Source of the DNA: Hyphomicrobiales bacterium
GTDB lineage: Bacteria > Pseudomonadota > Alphaproteobacteria > Rhizobiales > Kaistiaceae
Assembly (NCBI GenBank): GCA_017305815.1
Contig: JAFKJZ010000158.1
Location: forward strand, 1-15,103
Reading direction: 5' to 3'
Length of the DNA: 15,103 nucleotides
Below, piece after piece: positions 1 to 8,609 of the stretch. Position numbers and translations under genes: made by a program. Under the pieces are notes generated by a model. That model was not told where the DNA came from. It ran no database searches and saw only the letters and a list, made by a program, of their open reading frames with translations. Position 1 is the first letter of the stretch, and each line of letters opens with the position of its first letter.

Positions 1-396
1 GTCGGCGTCGGCACCGGCTCGAGCTACGAGGCCTATCTCGACAAGACGATCCAGATCCCGGGCGAGAAGGCCATCGCCTTCCCGTTCGAGAATCCGGTGA
101 AGGTGCCCTCGGACGAGACCGTCAACTTCCAGAACCTGGCGCTCGGCGCCGGCGTCCGGCTCGACGCCATCGTCGCCAACATCGCCACCGCCAAGGGGCA
201 TATCGATGCGGGCGCCCCGCTCAAGGTCGTCGGCCAGCCGCTGTTCGGCGAGCCGAACTGGATCGCGGTCGACAAGGGCGACGCCGAATGGAATGCCAAG
301 GTCGTCGAGATCATCGAGGGCCTGCGCGCCGACGGCACGCTGAAGGCGATCTCGGAAAAATGGCTCGGCACCGACATCACGCGCAATGACGTTTGA
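1..396 (+). CDS. Amino-acid ABC transporter substrate-binding protein, C-terminal part (5' end outside window)
   Basis: The open frame enters at base 1 and gives 131 residues before a TGA stop, so only the C-terminal half or so is present. The fold is that of family 3 periplasmic binding proteins for polar amino acids. Visible family traits are a segment reading NLALGAGVRLDAIVAN, then a PLFGEPNWIAVDKGD stretch, and the closing helix with ADGTLKAISEKWLGTDIT, which matches the usual G(T)L..I..KW(F/L)G ending of this family. The protein would bind its ligand in the periplasm and deliver it to the membrane permease. Its last 11 bases overlap the start of the permease gene, so the two are translationally linked in one operon. 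The ligand cannot be told from this fragment. The context (a homocysteine methyltransferase gene downstream) suggests a sulfur amino acid, which is inference only. Confidence 0.9.
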   Translation, partial: VGVGTGSSYEAYLDKTIQIPGEKAIAFPFENPVKVPSDETVNFQNLALGAGVRLDAIVANIATAKGHIDAGAPLKVVGQPLFGEPNWIAVDKGDAEWNAKVVEIIEGLRADGTLKAISEKWLGTDITRNDV

Positions 397-1276
397 GCTG
401 AGGCAAGAACTGCCGCGCGACAGCGCCATCCACCGCCCGCCCTTGCTGGCCGGTGGACGGCGCTCGCCGCAGGGCATTTCCGCAAGACGCCTGTTCGGCA
501 TCAAGGTCGGCCTGGTCTGGGCCGGCCTTTTCGCCGTGCTGCTGGTCGGTTTCGTTCAGTTCGGCCTCGACGGCGGCGCCGTCGCCGAACGGCTCCCCTT
601 CATGCTCGGCATCCGCCTGACCCCGACGGGCATGATCCAGGGCGCCGCCATGACCTTGTTCGTCACGGCGAGTTCGGTCGGCTTCGCGGCGTTCCTGGGT
701 GTCGTGACAGCCATGGGGCGGATGTCGTCCAACCCGTTCTGCTTCGCCATCGCCACCTTCTACGGATCATTGTTTCGCGGCACGCCGCTGCTGATTCAGG
801 TCCTGCTGATCTACCTGGCGCTGCCCCAGATCGGCATCATCCTCGGCCCCCTCACCTCCGGCATCCTGGCGCTGTCGCTGAACTATGGCGCCTACAATGC
901 CGAGATCGTCCGCAGCGGCGTCCGCTCGGTTCCGGCCGGCCAGTGGGAGGCGGCGATGTCGCTCGGCCTGCCGCGCTGGCGGATCGCGTGGAAGGTCATC
1001 GCACCGCAGGCACTGCGCGTCATCATCCCGCCCGCCGGCACGCAGGTCGTCTCGATGTTGAAGGATTCAGCGCTGGTTTCGCTGATGGGCGTCTGGGAAC
1101 TGAACTTCCTGGCGCAGTCCTACGGGCGCTCTACCTACAAATACATGGAAATGCTGACCACGGCGGCGGCCATCTACTGGGTGATGTCGATCATCCTCGA
1201 ATTCTGCCAGGCCAAGCTCGAGCGGCGCTTCGGGCGCGGCTACCCCGGCGTCCCGACAAACGCAAACCGGTCCTGA
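386..1276 (+). CDS. Amino-acid ABC transporter permease (HisM/GlnP type)
   Basis: A 296-residue inner-membrane permease of the polar amino-acid uptake family. The cytoplasmic EAA loop that docks to the ATPase is clear: EAAMSLGLPRWRIAWKVIAP begins at residue 188. The family's FRGTPLLIQ motif precedes a LNYGAYNAEIVRSG segment, also typical. Family members are often about 220-240 residues; this one is longer because of an N-terminal arm of about 40 polar residues and an extra hydrophobic segment (about residues 41-59) before the core, which begins near the TPTGMIQGAAMTL stretch. The ATG overlaps the end of the binding-protein gene by 11 bp, which supports this start, although a later in-frame start would shorten the arm. 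No ATPase gene is present between this gene and the methyltransferase, so the ATPase must lie upstream of the window or elsewhere. Confidence 0.93.
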   Translation: MTFELRQELPRDSAIHRPPLLAGGRRSPQGISARRLFGIKVGLVWAGLFAVLLVGFVQFGLDGGAVAERLPFMLGIRLTPTGMIQGAAMTLFVTASSVGFAAFLGVVTAMGRMSSNPFCFAIATFYGSLFRGTPLLIQVLLIYLALPQIGIILGPLTSGILALSLNYGAYNAEIVRSGVRSVPAGQWEAAMSLGLPRWRIAWKVIAPQALRVIIPPAGTQVVSMLKDSALVSLMGVWELNFLAQSYGRSTYKYMEMLTTAAAIYWVMSIILEFCQAKLERRFGRGYPGVPTNANRS

Positions 1277-1311
1277 ACAGCGCCCATGGCGGCCGCGGAT
1301 CCAAGCACGAC

Positions 1312-1318
1312 AAGGAAG
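1312..1318 (+). promoter_or_regulatory. Ribosome binding site of the homocysteine methyltransferase gene
   Basis: AAGGAAG, 7 bases ahead of the ATG at 1326. It is a close match to the anti-Shine-Dalgarno complement and fixes the start codon. Confidence 0.7.
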
Positions 1319-1325
1319 ATCCATC

Positions 1326-2240
1326 ATGACGACGCATCAACACGTGACGCTGCTCGACGGCGGCATGGGCCGGCAGCTCGAGCGCATCGGCGCGCCGTTC
1401 CGCTTGCCGGAATGGTCGGCGCTCGCCCTGATCGAGACGCCGCATCTGGTGCAGAAGGCGCATGAGCAGTTCATCGAGAGCGGCGCGGAGATCGTCACCA
1501 CCAATACCTACGCGATCAAGCCGCACCAGATCGGCGCCGAGCGTTTCGAGACGGATGGCCTGCGGCTTGCCGGCCTCGCCGGCCAGGTCGCGCGCGCGGC
1601 GGCGGATCAGGCCGGGCGCCCCGTCAAGGTCGCCGGATCGCTGCCGCCCGTATTCGAATCCTACCGGCCGGAGCTCTTCGACGCCGCCCGGGCGCCGGAA
1701 ATCTTCCGGGTCCTGGTCAAGGGCCTCGCGCCGCATGTCGACCTCTGGCTGATCGAAACCCAGAGCTCCACCGTCGAGGCACTGGCGGCGATTGCCGCCG
1801 CGGCGCAACACCCGAAGCCAATCTGGGTCTCCTACACGTTGAAGGACGAGGCGGGCCGCACCGGGCCGCCGGAACTCCGCTCCGGCGAGACGGTCGCCAC
1901 CGGCGTCGAAAAGGCGGTCGAGGCCGGCGCCGTCTCGATCCTGTTCAACTGCAGCCAGCCGGAGGTGATGGAAGCGGCGATCCGCGAGGCACGCGCCACC
2001 CTCGACGCGGCCGGACGCCCCGACGTGAGCATCGGCGTCTATGCCAATGCCTTCGCCGCCGAGGAAGAAAGCGACGAGCCCTATGCCGGCATCTCCGATA
2101 TCCGCGCCGACATCACGCCGGCGCGCTATCTCACCTGGGCCGAGCGCTGGATCGATGCCGGCGCCTCGATCGTCGGCGGCTGCTGCGGCATCGGCCCGGA
2201 GCACATCACCGAAATCCGCCAGCACTTCGACTCGAAGTGA
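1326..2240 (+). CDS. Homocysteine S-methyltransferase family protein
   Basis: A 304-residue cytoplasmic enzyme of the Zn-dependent homocysteine methyltransferase (MmuM/BHMT) family. These enzymes transfer a methyl group from a donor such as S-methylmethionine, S-adenosylmethionine or betaine to homocysteine, giving methionine. The N-terminal LLDGGMGRQLE motif (residues 9-19), the VTTNTYA stretch, and all three zinc-ligand cysteines are present: C209 in FNCSQP, and C286/C287 in GGCCGIGPEHI. Length is normal for the family. A good ribosome site (AAGGAAG, 1312-1318) sits 7 bases before the ATG. The gene starts 49 bp after the permease stop with no terminator between, so it is probably in the transporter operon. 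E. coli mmuP-mmuM is a precedent for pairing an S-methylmethionine importer with such an enzyme, though that importer is a different type. The donor used here is not determined by the sequence. Confidence 0.9.
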   Translation: MTTHQHVTLLDGGMGRQLERIGAPFRLPEWSALALIETPHLVQKAHEQFIESGAEIVTTNTYAIKPHQIGAERFETDGLRLAGLAGQVARAAADQAGRPVKVAGSLPPVFESYRPELFDAARAPEIFRVLVKGLAPHVDLWLIETQSSTVEALAAIAAAAQHPKPIWVSYTLKDEAGRTGPPELRSGETVATGVEKAVEAGAVSILFNCSQPEVMEAAIREARATLDAAGRPDVSIGVYANAFAAEEESDEPYAGISDIRADITPARYLTWAERWIDAGASIVGGCCGIGPEHITEIRQHFDSK

Positions 2241-2251
2241 GCGGAATCCGG

Positions 2252-2956
2252 CTAGTTCATCTTCTGAAGAAGATCAGACAACTTGCTGATATCGCTTATG
2301 ATATAATCTGCCTCCGGCGCAAGCTGCTCGGCCGACATGAAGCCGCTCTCGACACCAATGGCGACCACACCGGCGGCGCGCGCGGCATGCAGATCGTGCA
2401 GCGTGTCGCCGATCATCGCCGCCTCGCCCGGCTGGAAGCCGAACTGATCCAGAAAGGCGCGGATCTGTCCGGCCTCGGGCTTGCGGCCATGACCTGAATC
2501 ATAGCCGAAGATGGCGTCGCACCACGAGACAAGACCAAGCCGCTCGCATTGCGACCGCGCGCCGCGCTCGGAATCATTGGTGACGACGCCAAGCCGGTAG
2601 CCGGCCTGCTGCAGGGTCTCGAACACCGCCGCCGGCTCGCCGATCGGCGTCGCGGCGTCGAGCGTCGCGTCATGGAATAGGTCGCGCAGGATCTGCTCGA
2701 ATGTCGCATCGCCGGGCCGACCCAGCGCTTCGGCCCAGAGCGGGATCAGCTCGCCGACAGAGCTGGCGATGAAGGGCGACGTCGGCAGCAGCACGCGCGC
2801 CTCGAGATCGTAGTGGACGATCTCGGCCAGCCGCTCCGCCAGCACCCCGTCGCCTTCGGCCAGCGTGTTGATGACCGAGCCCGTCGCGGCGTCCCAGGTC
2901 TTGGCGAAATCGAGAAAGGTCCCGTCCTTGTCGAACAGGAGCGCGCGCAGCTGCAT
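2252..2956 (-). CDS. HAD family hydrolase (phosphoglycolate phosphatase-like)
   Basis: A 234-residue cytoplasmic phosphatase of the haloacid dehalogenase superfamily. All four motifs are visible. Motif I is LLFDKDGTFLD, with nucleophile D9 and acid D11. Motif II is GVVTNDS, with T126. Motif III is the lysine in GRKPEAG (K159). Motif IV is MIGDTLHD (D184). The helical cap between motifs I and II is of the Gph-like type. The open frame extends 25 codons upstream of the chosen ATG, but that extension is basic, shows no family similarity, and would delay motif I, so the ATG at 2956 is preferred. The true substrate is unknown: phosphoglycolate, pyrophosphate and sugar phosphates are all possible in this subfamily. 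The gene converges on the methyltransferase gene (11 bp between stops) and is divergent from aguA. Confidence 0.88.
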   Translation of the reverse strand: MQLRALLFDKDGTFLDFAKTWDAATGSVINTLAEGDGVLAERLAEIVHYDLEARVLLPTSPFIASSVGELIPLWAEALGRPGDATFEQILRDLFHDATLDAATPIGEPAAVFETLQQAGYRLGVVTNDSERGARSQCERLGLVSWCDAIFGYDSGHGRKPEAGQIRAFLDQFGFQPGEAAMIGDTLHDLHAARAAGVVAIGVESGFMSAEQLAPEADYIISDISKLSDLLQKMN

Positions 2957-3059
2957 GGCGTAATCCGTTGGAAGTCGTCGATGGCTTGCTCTAGCACGCT
3001 TGCCTTCGCCTGGCATTCCCGCTTCGATCACAGACCCCGACGATCAGCGAACGAGCACC
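2957..3059. other. Divergent intergenic region between HAD gene and aguA
   Basis: This 103-bp gap must hold promoters for both genes. On the plus strand a CTTGCC at about 2999-3004 is followed after 17 bases by CTTCGA, a poor match to the alphaproteobacterial CTTGAC-N17-CTATAT pattern. No convincing minus-strand promoter was found. No operator-like palindrome stands out. Confidence 0.3.
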
Positions 3060-4163
3060 ATGTCCGCAACGCTCCAGAGCCTCCCCCGCGACGACGGTTT
3101 CCGCATGCCGGCCGAATGGGAGCCGCATGCCGGCACCTGGATGATCTGGCCCGAGCGGCCGGACAACTGGCGGCTGGGCGGCAAGCCGGCGCAACAGGCC
3201 TTCGCGGCGGTGGCGACCGCCATCGCCGAAGCGGAGCCGGTGACCATGCTGGTCTCGGCCGGCCAGTGGGAAAACGCGCGCCAGCGCCTGCCCGCCCATG
3301 TCCGGCTGGTCGAGGCCACGACCAACGACGCCTGGTGCCGCGATACCGGCCCGAGCTTCGTCGTCAGCGCCGACGGCCGCCTACGCGGCAATGACTGGCG
3401 CTTCAACGCCTGGGGCGGCTTCAATGGCGGCCTCTATTCGCCCTGGGACCAGGACGACCGCGCTGCCGCCAAGATCCTCGAAATCGAAGGCGCGCCGCGC
3501 TATCGCGCCCCCTTCGTCCTCGAGGGCGGCGCGATCCATGTCGATGGCGAGGGCACGCTGCTGACGACGCAGGAATGCCTGCTGAACCCCAATCGCAATC
3601 CCTATCTCGACCGCAGCGAGATCGAGGAGCATCTCGCCGCCCGCCTCGGCGTCAGCAAGACCATCTGGCTCGGTCCCGGCCTCTTCCACGACGAGACCGA
3701 CGGCCATATCGACAACCTCGCATGCTTCGTCCGGCCCGGCGTCGTGGCGCTGACCTGGTGCGAGGATCCAGACGATCCGCAATACGCGATCTCGCACGAC
3801 GCCCATGAGCGGCTTGCCGCCGCCACGGACGCGCAGGGGCGCAGGCTGCAGATCGTCAAGCTGCCGATGCCGGGACCGCTCTACATGACCGACGCGGAGG
3901 CGGCCGGCATCGACGTTTCCGAGGGCAGCGCCGAGCGGCGCGGCGGCGCGCGGCTCGCGGCATCCTACGCCAATTATTACATCGCCAACGGCCTGGTGGT
4001 GATGCCGTTGCTCGACCCGAAGACGGATCAGGCCGCGATGGAAATCATCGCCGCGCTGCATCCCGACCGCCGCATCGTCGGCATCGAAGCCCGCGAAATC
4101 CTGCTCGGCGGCGGCAACATCCACTGCATCACGCAGCAGCAGCCGGTCGGCCGGCCGGGCTGA
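3060..4163 (+). CDS. aguA: Agmatine deiminase
   Basis: A 367-residue enzyme that hydrolyses agmatine to N-carbamoylputrescine and ammonia, the first step of the arginine-decarboxylase route to putrescine. It belongs to the guanidine-modifying (PPADF, Porphyromonas-type) superfamily. The N-terminus MPAEWEPHAGTWMIWPER, the NDAWCRDTGPSF segment (D95), the ETDGHIDNLACF segment (H216) and the C-terminal GGGNIHCITQQQP with catalytic cysteine C356 are all intact. The open frame reaches back to 3000, but the ATG at 3060 gives the family's usual length and N-terminus, so it is preferred. The upstream ribosome site is weak. The partner gene for N-carbamoylputrescine amidase (aguB) is not adjacent in this window. 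The gene is divergent from the HAD gene with about 100 bp between the two starts. Confidence 0.95.
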   Translation: MSATLQSLPRDDGFRMPAEWEPHAGTWMIWPERPDNWRLGGKPAQQAFAAVATAIAEAEPVTMLVSAGQWENARQRLPAHVRLVEATTNDAWCRDTGPSFVVSADGRLRGNDWRFNAWGGFNGGLYSPWDQDDRAAAKILEIEGAPRYRAPFVLEGGAIHVDGEGTLLTTQECLLNPNRNPYLDRSEIEEHLAARLGVSKTIWLGPGLFHDETDGHIDNLACFVRPGVVALTWCEDPDDPQYAISHDAHERLAAATDAQGRRLQIVKLPMPGPLYMTDAEAAGIDVSEGSAERRGGARLAASYANYYIANGLVVMPLLDPKTDQAAMEIIAALHPDRRIVGIEAREILLGGGNIHCITQQQPVGRPG

Positions 4164-4170
4164 GACGGCA

Positions 4171-4206
4171 AACAAAAGCTCCCGGCGCATGTCCTGCGCC
4201 GGGAGC
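4171..4206 (-). terminator. Intrinsic terminator of eno
   Basis: A perfect 12-bp GC-rich stem (4178-4189 with 4195-4206) has a 5-base loop. Read on the minus strand it is followed by TTTTGTT (4177-4171), a classic Rho-independent terminator placed 43 bp after the eno stop. It also lies 14 bp after the aguA stop on the plus strand. In that direction there is no T tract, so any termination of aguA there would be weaker. Confidence 0.88.
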
Positions 4207-4248
4207 CCGATAAATACGCCTGCGCATAGCGCGGGCGAGAAGAGTTCG

Positions 4249-5571
<1,323 letters not shown>

Positions 5572-5599
5572 CTAGCCTGCCGCGCATGAAGGCGGAAGA

Positions 5600-5700
5600 G
5601 GAAGTGCGCGAAACTGTCGAGTTCCGATGCGGAAGTGCGCGGTCGAGCCGCGAAAGCGCGCGGACCGCGCAGTTTCGATTGCCTTCCGTCTCGCATCGGA
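5600..5700 (+). promoter_or_regulatory. Inverted- and direct-repeat-rich leader ahead of the DUF1835 gene
   Basis: The 187-bp gap between eno and the DUF1835 gene holds a dense set of repeats. GGAAGTGCGCG occurs at 5600-5610 and again at 5631-5641. A 9-bp inverted repeat TGCGCGGTC/GACCGCGCA (5636-5644 and 5663-5671) is nested inside a second, TCCGATGCG/CGCATCGGA (5623-5631 and 5692-5700), with GGAAG/CTTCC (5631-5635 and 5683-5687) in register between them. A third pair, CGAAACTG/CAGTTTCG (5609-5616 and 5670-5677), would compete with the first two. The RNA could fold into a long interrupted hairpin ending just before the start codon region, or the repeats could be operator sites. No known riboswitch class was recognised. 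A weak minus-strand candidate promoter for eno (CTTCCG-N17-CTAGAA) overlaps the left edge. Confidence 0.4.
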
Positions 5701-5713
5701 TGATGAAGACGGA

Positions 5714-6688
5714 ATGACGACGCTTCTCATCACCGACGGCGACCAGACCGTCGACCTCCTCACCGCCGCCGGCAGCCGCGCCATCATCATGCCGTGGCGC
5801 GATGCGCTGCATGACGGTCCGATCCCGCCGCTCGATACGCTGGAAGCCGTCTCTGCCGTCCGGGCCGAGCATCTTGCCGAAGCGTTCAACTTCGATCCCG
5901 AGACGGTGGCCGCGACATTCGCCGAGCGAGACGCCGTCATGCGCCGCCATGCCGAATTCGACCGCGTCGAGCTCTGGTTCGAGCACGACCTCTACGATCA
6001 GCTGCAATTGCTGCAGATCCTCGATTTCTTCGCCAAGGAAGGGCGCACGCAGGGGATCGTCATCGTCCAGGCCGACAGCTTCTTCGCGATGGAGCGGCCC
6101 GATACGGTAATGCGCTTCGCGATCGACGGCGTGCGCGTCAACCAGGCGATGCTGGACATGGCGGCGACCGTCTGGAGCGAGCTGACGGCGCCAACGCCGG
6201 AGTTGATCGCCAAGCGGGCATTGCGGCCGATCAAGGGCTTCCCGTTTCTGCAGCAGGCGCTGGCGCGCTTCCTTGAGGAACTGCCGCAGCCGAAGACCGG
6301 CCTCAACCGCACCGAAATGCGCCTGCTCGATTCGCTCGGGCTCGAAGACATGTCGGCCGCAGCCCTGTTCCACCAGGCGCGAACAGCCGAGGAAGCTGCC
6401 TTCATGGGAACGTGGCCGTTCTACGCGGTGATCGATTCACTCGCCTTCTGCGACTTCCCGCTGATCGAAGGGCTGCACGCGCCTTATTCGCACGCCGATT
6501 CGGAAATACACGCCGAATATGTCACCGCGCCGCTGCGGCTGACCCTGGTCGGCGAGGACATCCTTTCCGGCGAGCAGGAACATATATCGACCAATGGCAT
6601 CAGGCGCTGGTGGGGCGGCACGGAGATGAGCGGCTTCTCCGCCTGGCGCTTCAACCGCGACACGCGCGAGCTTCTGGCGCCCTGCTGA
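5714..6688 (+). CDS. DUF1835 domain-containing protein
   Basis: A 324-residue predicted cytoplasmic protein of unknown function. The N-terminal third carries the DUF1835 hallmarks: LLITDGDQTVDLL at the start, then IIMPWRDALHDGPIPP, then the acidic VELWFEHDLYDQLQLLQIL. The C-terminal part has conserved aromatic motifs (NGIRRWWGGTEMSG then WRFNRDTREL) common at the end of these proteins. The open frame extends 29 codons upstream, but the ATG at 5714 places the TTLLITDGD motif at the N-terminus, as is usual for the family, and the extra residues would run through the inverted-repeat leader; 5714 is therefore preferred. No catalytic role can be assigned. The gene ends 21 bp before queF and is probably cotranscribed with it. 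Confidence 0.85.
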   Translation: MTTLLITDGDQTVDLLTAAGSRAIIMPWRDALHDGPIPPLDTLEAVSAVRAEHLAEAFNFDPETVAATFAERDAVMRRHAEFDRVELWFEHDLYDQLQLLQILDFFAKEGRTQGIVIVQADSFFAMERPDTVMRFAIDGVRVNQAMLDMAATVWSELTAPTPELIAKRALRPIKGFPFLQQALARFLEELPQPKTGLNRTEMRLLDSLGLEDMSAAALFHQARTAEEAAFMGTWPFYAVIDSLAFCDFPLIEGLHAPYSHADSEIHAEYVTAPLRLTLVGEDILSGEQEHISTNGIRRWWGGTEMSGFSAWRFNRDTRELLAPC

Positions 6689-6715
6689 CGCCAGGCCCGG
6701 TCTGGAGAGATGATG

Positions 6716-7168
6716 ATGACCGAACAGGAACTGCAACTCGGCCGAAGCGTCGGCGCGGCGGCAACCCCGGAAAAAGCGGTCCTCGACCGCGTGCCCAATC
6801 CGCATCCGGACACGCTCTATGTCGCTCGCTTCACCGCGCCCGAATTCACCTCGCTCTGCCCGGTTACCGGCCAGCCCGATTTCGCGCACCTCGTCATCGA
6901 CTACGTGCCGAAGGACTGGCTGGTCGAATCGAAGTCGCTGAAGCTCTATCTGCACGCCTTCCGCAATCACGGCGCCTTCCATGAAGGCTGCACGATCGAC
7001 ATCGCCAAGCGCCTCGTCGATCTGCTCGACCCGCACTGGCTGCGCATCGGCGGCTATTGGTATCCGCGCGGCGGCATCCCGATCGACGTCTTCTGGCAGA
7101 GCGGCCCGGTGCCGGCGAACATCTGGCTACCGGACCAGGGCGTCGCGCCCTATCGCGGCCGCGGCTGA
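6716..7168 (+). CDS. queF: NADPH-dependent 7-cyano-7-deazaguanine reductase (preQ0 reductase)
   Basis: Reduces the nitrile of preQ0 to the aminomethyl group of preQ1 using NADPH, a step of queuosine tRNA modification, in the cytoplasm. At 150 residues it is the short, unimodular (B. subtilis-like) type. With the start used here the catalytic cysteine is C48 in [13 protein letters not shown], the proton donor aspartate is D55, the QueF motif ESKSLKLYL begins at residue 71, and H89-E90 follow in [10 protein letters not shown]. Three ATG codons occur in tandem (6710, 6713, 6716). The ribosome site GGAGA at 6704-6708 is 7 bases from the third, which is the best spacing, so 6716 is chosen. Other que genes are not in this window. 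The gene converges on the 444-residue membrane protein gene with 15 bp between stops. Confidence 0.96.
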   Translation: MTEQELQLGRSVGAAATPEKAVLDRVPNPHPDTLYVARFTAPEFTSLCPVTGQPDFAHLVIDYVPKDWLVESKSLKLYLHAFRNHGAFHEGCTIDIAKRLVDLLDPHWLRIGGYWYPRGGIPIDVFWQSGPVPANIWLPDQGVAPYRGRG

Positions 7169-7178
7169 CACGCGGCCG
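7156..7178. terminator. Possible hairpin between the convergent queF and membrane-protein genes
   Basis: An 8-bp GC stem CGGCCGCG/CGCGGCCG (7156-7163 and 7171-7178) with a 7-base loop overlaps the queF stop codon and lies between two convergent genes. Neither strand has a T tract after it, so it is at best a weak or Rho-assisted end. Confidence 0.3.
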
Positions 7179-7183
7179 AGGCG

Positions 7184-8518
7184 TCAGATGCAGGCGCCGC
7201 CGTGGAGCGCCTCGTCGATCGCCGGGCTCGCGCCGCTCAGCGACACCGTGCCGGCAACCGAATCGCCGATCGAGATCTCGATCTCCTTGCCGGAGCGCAG
7301 CGTCTCGACATTCTCCGGCGCGAGGCGAATGCCCCATGTGTGGTTCGTCAGGGCCAGGAAGTCGCCGGCGAAGCCTTCATTGCGATCCGTCTTTACCTGG
7401 ATCCGCTGGCGCTGGATGCCGTCCATGCTGCCGCGCTCGCCGATCTCCTGCCGGAGCGTGCCCGTATCGGTACCATAGGCGACGCGGAACACGGTGAGTT
7501 CCGGCGTATCGCAATAGACCGACACCATCAGCGGCTTGTCGCGGTCCTGCGCGATCGCCATCATCGGCGGCCCGCTCGGCTTGTCCTCGTAGCCTGTCAG
7601 CCGCTCGGTCCGCCATTCCGAGGCGCCGTTCATGATCGAGACTTTGACGTCGGTCACGCGCGGAACGCCGGGTTGCGCCGGCATGGGCGCGAAAGCGGTG
7701 GTGTTGTCGGTCGGCGGACTGTCGGATCCGGGCGCCGGCTCGCTCGGCGCCGGACGATCCTCGGCGACCACGGGCGGCTGCGGTGCCGGCGCTCCGGCAA
7801 AGGGATCGGCCGGAGGCTCGCTGGCGGCAGGCGCCGGAGTCGGCTCGTTTGCGGCAGGCGGTGCGCTGGAACTGGTGCTCGATAGCAGGCTGCGCAGCGG
7901 ACCACCCGGCAAGGCGGCGATCACGACGCCGAGCGCTACCGCAGTCACGGCTGCGCCAATGCCGATCCGCTTCAGCCAGCGCGGCGAAGCGCCGTCGTCC
8001 TCGGCATCGGGCTCGACCAGTTCTTCGGGAGGCGCCGGAGCGACGGAAATGGAGACCTCATGGCTGAGGCTTGCAGCCGGGTGGCTGGCGGCCGCGCGGG
8101 GCGCCGAAGCCGGAGCCGGACGCGCCTCGGCCGGAGCTGGCTTCGCGGCAGCGGAACGGTCCGGAGCGGCCGGATTTGCCGGTGCCATTGAACTTGCCGG
8201 CGTGGTGGAACCGGACGGCGGTGGCGGCGGCGCAGCCGCAGCAGCAGGAGGGACGACGCTCGCTGGAGCGGTCGACGGCGTCGGCGGTCGCTTGAGCGAG
8301 GGGCTACGCCGCTGCTGCTCTATGATAGCGATCGCGGCGCCGAGATCCCGCCGAAGCGCCTGATAGCGCTCCATGTCCATCTCGCCGCCCTCGGGCGTGC
8401 AAGTGGCTCGGATCGTGCGCTCGACCCTCTCATAGACGCGTCGACGCCCATCGGCGGACGGATCCGGAAGGTTGGAGATCGCCCGATCGAGAATGACTAC
8501 GAGTTCGTTCGGGTCCAT
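7184..8518 (-). CDS. Uncharacterised single-pass membrane protein with Pro/Ala-rich linkers
   Basis: A 444-residue protein that I do not recognise. Residues 1 to about 75 form a charged, mostly helical domain (MDPNELVVILDRAISNLPD, then a YERVERTIRATC stretch and a RYQALRRDLGAAIAIIEQQRR helix). Residues about 76-175 are low-complexity Pro/Ala/Ser. One membrane segment (about 185-204) is preceded by RWLKR at 180-184, so the N-terminal domain should be cytoplasmic and the rest periplasmic. A second Pro/Ala/Glu linker follows, then a C-terminal beta-rich domain from about residue 290 to the end (VTDVKVSIMNGASEWRTERL onward). The domain contains C336 and the penultimate residue C443, which could pair in the periplasm. 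The shape resembles envelope-associated proteins, but no function is assigned. The gene starts 91 bp downstream of kdsA on the same strand and could be read from the kdsA transcript. The start has only a weak ribosome site. Confidence 0.8.
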   Translation of the reverse strand: MDPNELVVILDRAISNLPDPSADGRRRVYERVERTIRATCTPEGGEMDMERYQALRRDLGAAIAIIEQQRRSPSLKRPPTPSTAPASVVPPAAAAAPPPPPSGSTTPASSMAPANPAAPDRSAAAKPAPAEARPAPASAPRAAASHPAASLSHEVSISVAPAPPEELVEPDAEDDGASPRWLKRIGIGAAVTAVALGVVIAALPGGPLRSLLSSTSSSAPPAANEPTPAPAASEPPADPFAGAPAPQPPVVAEDRPAPSEPAPGSDSPPTDNTTAFAPMPAQPGVPRVTDVKVSIMNGASEWRTERLTGYEDKPSGPPMMAIAQDRDKPLMVSVYCDTPELTVFRVAYGTDTGTLRQEIGERGSMDGIQRQRIQVKTDRNEGFAGDFLALTNHTWGIRLAPENVETLRSGKEIEISIGDSVAGTVSLSGASPAIDEALHGGACI

Positions 8519-8609
8519 CGGGCTGGGCTCTTCCAGAGTGGGCGCAGGAGAACATCCTGCGTTCGTTTCACATCATCCCGCAAGTCGCTTCGAAACGACG
8601 GGGCGAGCC

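Noticed and set aside
1191..2225. 344-codon minus-strand open frame opposite the methyltransferase gene
   Set aside because: Antisense shadow of a well-supported gene; rich in Arg/Asp/Gly with no motifs.
2259..2274. ATCTTC-TGAA-GAAGAT hairpin as terminator for the convergent genes
   Set aside because: Lies inside the HAD coding end, has only a 6-bp AT-rich stem and no T tract on either side.
2957..3031. 25-codon N-terminal extension of the HAD protein
   Set aside because: Basic, not conserved in kind, and pushes the nucleophile motif away from the N-terminus where this family has it.
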